A stretch of 64,000 nt of DNA from Arthrobacter roseus (GTDB taxonomy: Bacteria; Actinomycetota; Actinomycetes; Actinomycetales; Micrococcaceae). Positions within the stretch are counted from its first letter, which is position 1. Each line of letters begins with the position of its first letter. Positions 61,127 to 64,000 of this stretch are shown here, in pieces. The notes under the pieces are model-generated. The model did not search any database and was not told the DNA's origin. It saw nothing but the letters and a program-made list of their open reading frames with translations. Where the stretch lies: NCBI RefSeq assembly GCF_016907875.1, contig NZ_JAFBCU010000001.1, forward strand, positions 2,666,001 to 2,730,000, read 5' to 3'. The translations under genes were made by a program, and so were the position numbers.

Positions 61127-62839
61127 CTAGCCTTTACGACGACGGTTTAGGAAGAGCACTGCAGCACCCACCGCCAGGAGGAGGAGTGAGCCGCTCACCA
61201 GACCGACGGTCTGCGCTCCGGTCCTTGCCAGCTCAGCTTCCCCACCGGTCACCGGAGGTGTTGCTGGAGCGGACGTGGTCGGTGCAGGAGTTTCCACAGG
61301 AGCGGGCGCGGCCGGAGCCGGGGTTTCCGTCGGTGTTGGAGTTGCGGACGTGGTCGGCGTTGGGACAGGGGCCGCCTCGATCGGCGTTTCCGTCGGCGTC
61401 GGAGCTGGCGTTTCCGTCGGTGCCGGGGTAGGTGTCGCTGTTTCCGTCGGCGTCGGGACCGGCGTTACTACCAATTCTTCTACCATTACGCTCTGCTCGA
61501 CCGAATCGATATCGGCGTGCTCTGCCACCAGTTCGCCATCGGCCAGGTAAAGACGCTCGAAAACCACGAGGCTCTTACCGGCTGTTTCCTCGGTGAGTAT
61601 GAACTCCAGCGAGATGGTGCCATCCGTTACTTCCGCTGTGAACGTTGCCTCGCTCTTAATTCCAGTGGGCAGGTTCGTTGCTTTGTCCATGAGCTCGCCC
61701 TTGACCGTGTAGACCTGACCAACAGTGAGTCCGCTATAGCGAACCTGGTCAACAACCACGCCGTCCGAGGACACTACCTTGTCACCATCGGCTTTATCTG
61801 TTGCCGTGGTGCCCAGCTCCGGGGTAACCACCGTAGGGGTGGTCCACGAGAGGCTGATCCTGTCCTGCATGGCAACGTAGCTATCAGTCTGTGCCATCAC
61901 CATGGACTGGGTACGCTCGGCGGCACCAACGAACAAGCGACCGGCAACAGGTGCCGCGTTGATTTCGGCGATGATGTTGATTTCGCCTGCTTGAGTGTCG
62001 GCAGGAACCTGAGCGAAGATCGGCTCGCCAAGGGGAGGTGCCTCCAGGTTGATCGTCTCTCCCTGGGCATTAACCAGTTCGATGTCGTCTCGGTCCGCAC
62101 TCAGGGCCGTAACATCTCGGGTTGCTTCGATCAGGAACGGGCCCACCAATTCGCCTACTATTCCCTCAGGATTCTCGACCGTCAGGTTAATGGCAGCAGC
62201 CTCGGGCTCATCCGCCAGACCCACATTCACAGCATCGTCCGTGAGGTAGGTGTACAACCGGCGTACATCCGAATCCGCGTGCTGCGACTGCACCCCGGCA
62301 ACCTGACGGAAACCCATGCCGTCTGAATAATGCCAGATCGCGGCCTGCGTGGCCGTAACGGCTTCCTTTTCAGTAAGACCGTCGTGGAAGTGACCGGATT
62401 CGACAGCCGCATCGACAGCGCCTGCCACTGCGTCTACATCGATTGCCGGGTAGGAATTATTCAGGATCCAGTTGACATACTCAGCGTTTTCCGTGAAGTC
62501 GTTGCTACCGGGCATTTGCCCCCAGCCGACTTCACTCATCGGCGTCTCGTTGACGCCCGAGATCTGGTATTCGACGCAGTAAGCCTGGTACCGGTCACCC
62601 GTTTCAGTCCGGATGTTAAAGGTGTTGGTGGCTACTGGAGAGCCGAGGTTATGATCGATGGAGTAGCCGGTGACAGCTGCACCCTCTAGGTACGCTTCCC
62701 CCGCGGCAGAAGCCGCCGGTGCAGTCAGGGCAGCCCCTGAAACAGCTAGCCCAACCGCCGCCATGAGCGCCCCCGCACGGCGCCCTCCCCCACGGACGTC
62801 GCCCAGTCGTCCAAATGTCCGCATTTCTACATGACTCAT
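61127..62839 (-). CDS. LAxTG-anchored thioester-domain surface protein
   Basis: A 570-residue cell-wall protein. A signal peptide (about 15-50, ending ASAAG) leads to a thioester domain (about 50-190) with YQAYCVEYQISG as the Cys half and EKEAVTATQAAIWHYSDGMG with the Gln half. Then follow beta-rich stretches and a VaFE-repeat domain (about 345-450). After a Pro/Thr-rich stalk (about 455-540) comes the sorting motif LARTG, a hydrophobic helix and the basic end NRRRKG. LAxTG is the form used by class E sortases. RBS GAGGAAA before the ATG at 62839. Thioester domains form covalent bonds with host or surface molecules. Confidence 0.9.
   Translation of the reverse strand: MSHVEMRTFGRLGDVRGGGRRAGALMAAVGLAVSGAALTAPAASAAGEAYLEGAAVTGYSIDHNLGSPVATNTFNIRTETGDRYQAYCVEYQISGVNETPMSEVGWGQMPGSNDFTENAEYVNWILNNSYPAIDVDAVAGAVDAAVESGHFHDGLTEKEAVTATQAAIWHYSDGMGFRQVAGVQSQHADSDVRRLYTYLTDDAVNVGLADEPEAAAINLTVENPEGIVGELVGPFLIEATRDVTALSADRDDIELVNAQGETINLEAPPLGEPIFAQVPADTQAGEINIIAEINAAPVAGRLFVGAAERTQSMVMAQTDSYVAMQDRISLSWTTPTVVTPELGTTATDKADGDKVVSSDGVVVDQVRYSGLTVGQVYTVKGELMDKATNLPTGIKSEATFTAEVTDGTISLEFILTEETAGKSLVVFERLYLADGELVAEHADIDSVEQSVMVEELVVTPVPTPTETATPTPAPTETPAPTPTETPIEAAPVPTPTTSATPTPTETPAPAAPAPVETPAPTTSAPATPPVTGGEAELARTGAQTVGLVSGSLLLLAVGAAVLFLNRRRKG
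61232..61475 (-). repeat. Low-complexity Pro/Thr-rich coding repeat (wall stalk)
   Basis: Near-repeats encoding PTPTETP-type units run through this stretch of the surface-protein gene, between the last beta domain and the LARTG motif. It is a wall-spanning stalk. The DNA repeat is imperfect, and unit number may vary between strains. Confidence 0.75.
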
Positions 62840-62935
62840 CGATGTTTCCTCAGATTGTTGAATGGCACCCGTCGTGGGCCCCGCCAACATCGAGAATAAC
62901 AGCAGTTATTATATTGTCCGTACTGTTTACCAAAT

Positions 62936-62956
62936 CGTTACCTAACGTGGGTAACG
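62936..62956. promoter_or_regulatory. Inverted repeat upstream of the surface-protein gene
   Basis: CGTTACC (62936-62942) and GGTAACG (62950-62956) are exact reverse complements with a 7-bp spacer. It lies about 100 bp before the surface-protein start and just after the ferredoxin-reductase stop, in a strongly AT-rich stretch. It may be an operator. Confidence 0.45.
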
Positions 62957-62961
62957 CTGCC

Positions 62962-64000
62962 TTACTGGTCGTCCTTCTGCCGAGAAATTCTGACGAGCTC
63001 CTCCCTCGGCACCACCTTTACGCGCTCGCGTTTGATCTGAGCCAGCCGGTCATCAGCCACTCCGCTGGGATCCCCACGGCGATAGTTTTCCCCCAACGAC
63101 TGCTCGTGGGCATCCAATCTCCGCCAGCCCTCCCACGTGGTGTACTCCACACCCCGCCTCTCGAGAAGAGTAGTAACTGCGTCCTCCGACGGATCCGTGG
63201 GTCCAGGCAAGTTGAGACGATCTTCTAATAGACAACCAACGGTCTCCAACGCATCACCTTTGGTATGCCCAATCAGGCCGACAGGCCCACGCTTGATCCA
63301 CCCCGTCGTATAGACCCCTGGAATTGGCTGTGACTGAGCATCAATAACGCGGCCGGCCTCATTGGGGACCACACCGCGCGCCGCGTCGAACCCCAGACCG
63401 GGGACCTGCGAACCGAAGTAGCCGACCGCTCGGTAGATAGCCTGCACCGGATAATCGATGAACCCTCCCGTGCCCCGAACGCCCCCTCGCCCGTCAAGTT
63501 CGTTGCGCTCGAATCGGATACCAGCAACTTTGTTGGAATCCTCTCCATCACCAGCCAAGATCTCTACGGGCGAATGCAGGAAGTGTAGATGCAATCTACG
63601 GGGAGCGCCGGAATCCTGCTCCTCGACCAGCCAATTGGTCAAAGTGTTGACCATGGTCCGGGTTTGGTTGTTTGTCCGCATCTGCTCGTCAGATCCTTCA
63701 TCGAACACAAAGCCCTCTGGGTAGAGCACTATGTCAACGCCGCGCGAATGGCTGAGTTCGCGCAACTCCAGTGGCGTGAACTTCACCTGGGCAGGACCAC
63801 GACGGCCAAAAATGTGGACGTCGGTGACGGGCGACGACTTCAGTCCCTCATATACATTGTCCGGGATCTCCGTTGCCAGGAGGTCCTCGGCGTCCTTGGT
63901 CAGCACCCTGGCCACGTCCAGGGCCACATTGCCATTTCCAATGATCGCAACCTCGCGGGCGTTGAGGGGCCATTCCCTCGAGACGTCCGGGTGGCCGTCA
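62962..64000 (-). CDS. Ferredoxin/adrenodoxin-type NADP reductase, partial (FprA-like)
   Basis: The C-terminal 346 residues of an FprA-type flavoenzyme; the N-terminus lies beyond the window. The NADP-binding site is in VAIIGNGNVALDVARVL, near the window edge. Other family features are FGRRGPAQVKFTPLELREL, IYRAVGYFGSQVPGLGFDA, GRVIDAQSQPIPGVYTTGWI and KRGPVGLIGHTKGDALETV. It passes electrons between NADPH and ferredoxins or P450 partners. The frame is open without break to the end of the window. Confidence 0.92.
   Translation of the reverse strand, partial: DGHPDVSREWPLNAREVAIIGNGNVALDVARVLTKDAEDLLATEIPDNVYEGLKSSPVTDVHIFGRRGPAQVKFTPLELRELSHSRGVDIVLYPEGFVFDEGSDEQMRTNNQTRTMVNTLTNWLVEEQDSGAPRRLHLHFLHSPVEILAGDGEDSNKVAGIRFERNELDGRGGVRGTGGFIDYPVQAIYRAVGYFGSQVPGLGFDAARGVVPNEAGRVIDAQSQPIPGVYTTGWIKRGPVGLIGHTKGDALETVGCLLEDRLNLPGPTDPSEDAVTTLLERRGVEYTTWEGWRRLDAHEQSLGENYRRGDPSGVADDRLAQIKRERVKVVPREELVRISRQKDDQ

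Noticed and set aside
61215-61480. CRISPR-like short repeats
   Set aside because: They are imperfect, in frame, and encode the Pro/Thr-rich stalk of the surface protein.

Overview
The window is a 64 kb chromosomal segment from a high-GC Gram-positive actinobacterium. A member of the Micrococcales close to Micrococcaceae/Arthrobacter is the best guess. Pointers are mycothiol synthase (MshD), a MutT1-type NUDIX-phosphatase fusion, a HadA/HadB-like dehydratase pair upstream of murB, a PspC-domain kinase with LuxR-type regulator, an LAxTG surface protein and many ATGA/GTGA start-stop overlaps. This is read from gene content and is not a species identification.

Layout. 1-5.4 kb: the end of an aminotransferase gene, a PspC histidine kinase and response regulator, a divergent run of three small envelope proteins (two with PspC domains), and phosphofructokinase. 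5.5-9.3 kb: GNAT, ankyrin, YgfZ, nitrobindin-like and membrane proteins. About 9.35-9.43 kb: a tRNA-like RNA element ending in CCA and followed by an intrinsic terminator. 9.5-17.1 kb: mshD, polyphosphate kinase, mutT1, a GntR-controlled membrane protein, thyA and folA. 17.2-20.1 kb: an accessory cassette with a WXG100-type protein, an unrecognised partner, a tandemly duplicated two-helix membrane protein and a small orphan. 20.1-23.5 kb: asd, and a hadA-hadB-murB run. 23.6-25.2 kb: an IS1380-type insertion sequence. 25.2-29.7 kb: a small regulator/membrane pair, a DUF2797-like protein, a DJ-1/PfpI protein, a ParA-like ATPase with an unusual P-loop, and a divergent ECF sigma factor. 29.8-30.0 kb: tRNA-Met and tRNA-Thr. 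30-35 kb: a DEAD-box helicase, a MOSC protein, a GT87 mannosyltransferase and an amidohydrolase. 36-38.5 kb: metB and a cystathionine beta-synthase. 38.6-42.5 kb: an ABC exporter and an MFS exporter. 42.6-50.5 kb: AlkA-like glycosylase, VOC protein, a divergent PRPP synthetase, sugar dehydrogenase lipoprotein, acyl-CoA synthetase, thioredoxin, and a MarR/MFS pair with a visible operator. 50.7-56.1 kb: tRNA-Tyr, YajQ, phosphoglycerate-mutase-like phosphatase, HtpX, MFS, and two alpha/beta hydrolases. 56.2-58.25 kb: a Fur-family regulator and catalase with a perfect palindromic operator and a 19-bp-stem terminator. 58.3-61 kb: a sodium:solute symporter with its small partner and a convergent TetR regulator. 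61.1-64 kb: a thioester-domain, LAxTG-anchored surface protein, and the C-terminal part of a ferredoxin-NADP reductase that runs off the window.

Most genes are ordinary core or niche genes. The parts that stand out are the tRNA-like RNA at 9.35-9.43 kb, the WXG100 cassette with its traceable tandem duplication, the repeat-rich leader of the symporter gene with mutually exclusive pairings, and the ParA-like protein with a KGGANKT P-loop beside an ECF sigma factor that has no anti-sigma gene next to it.
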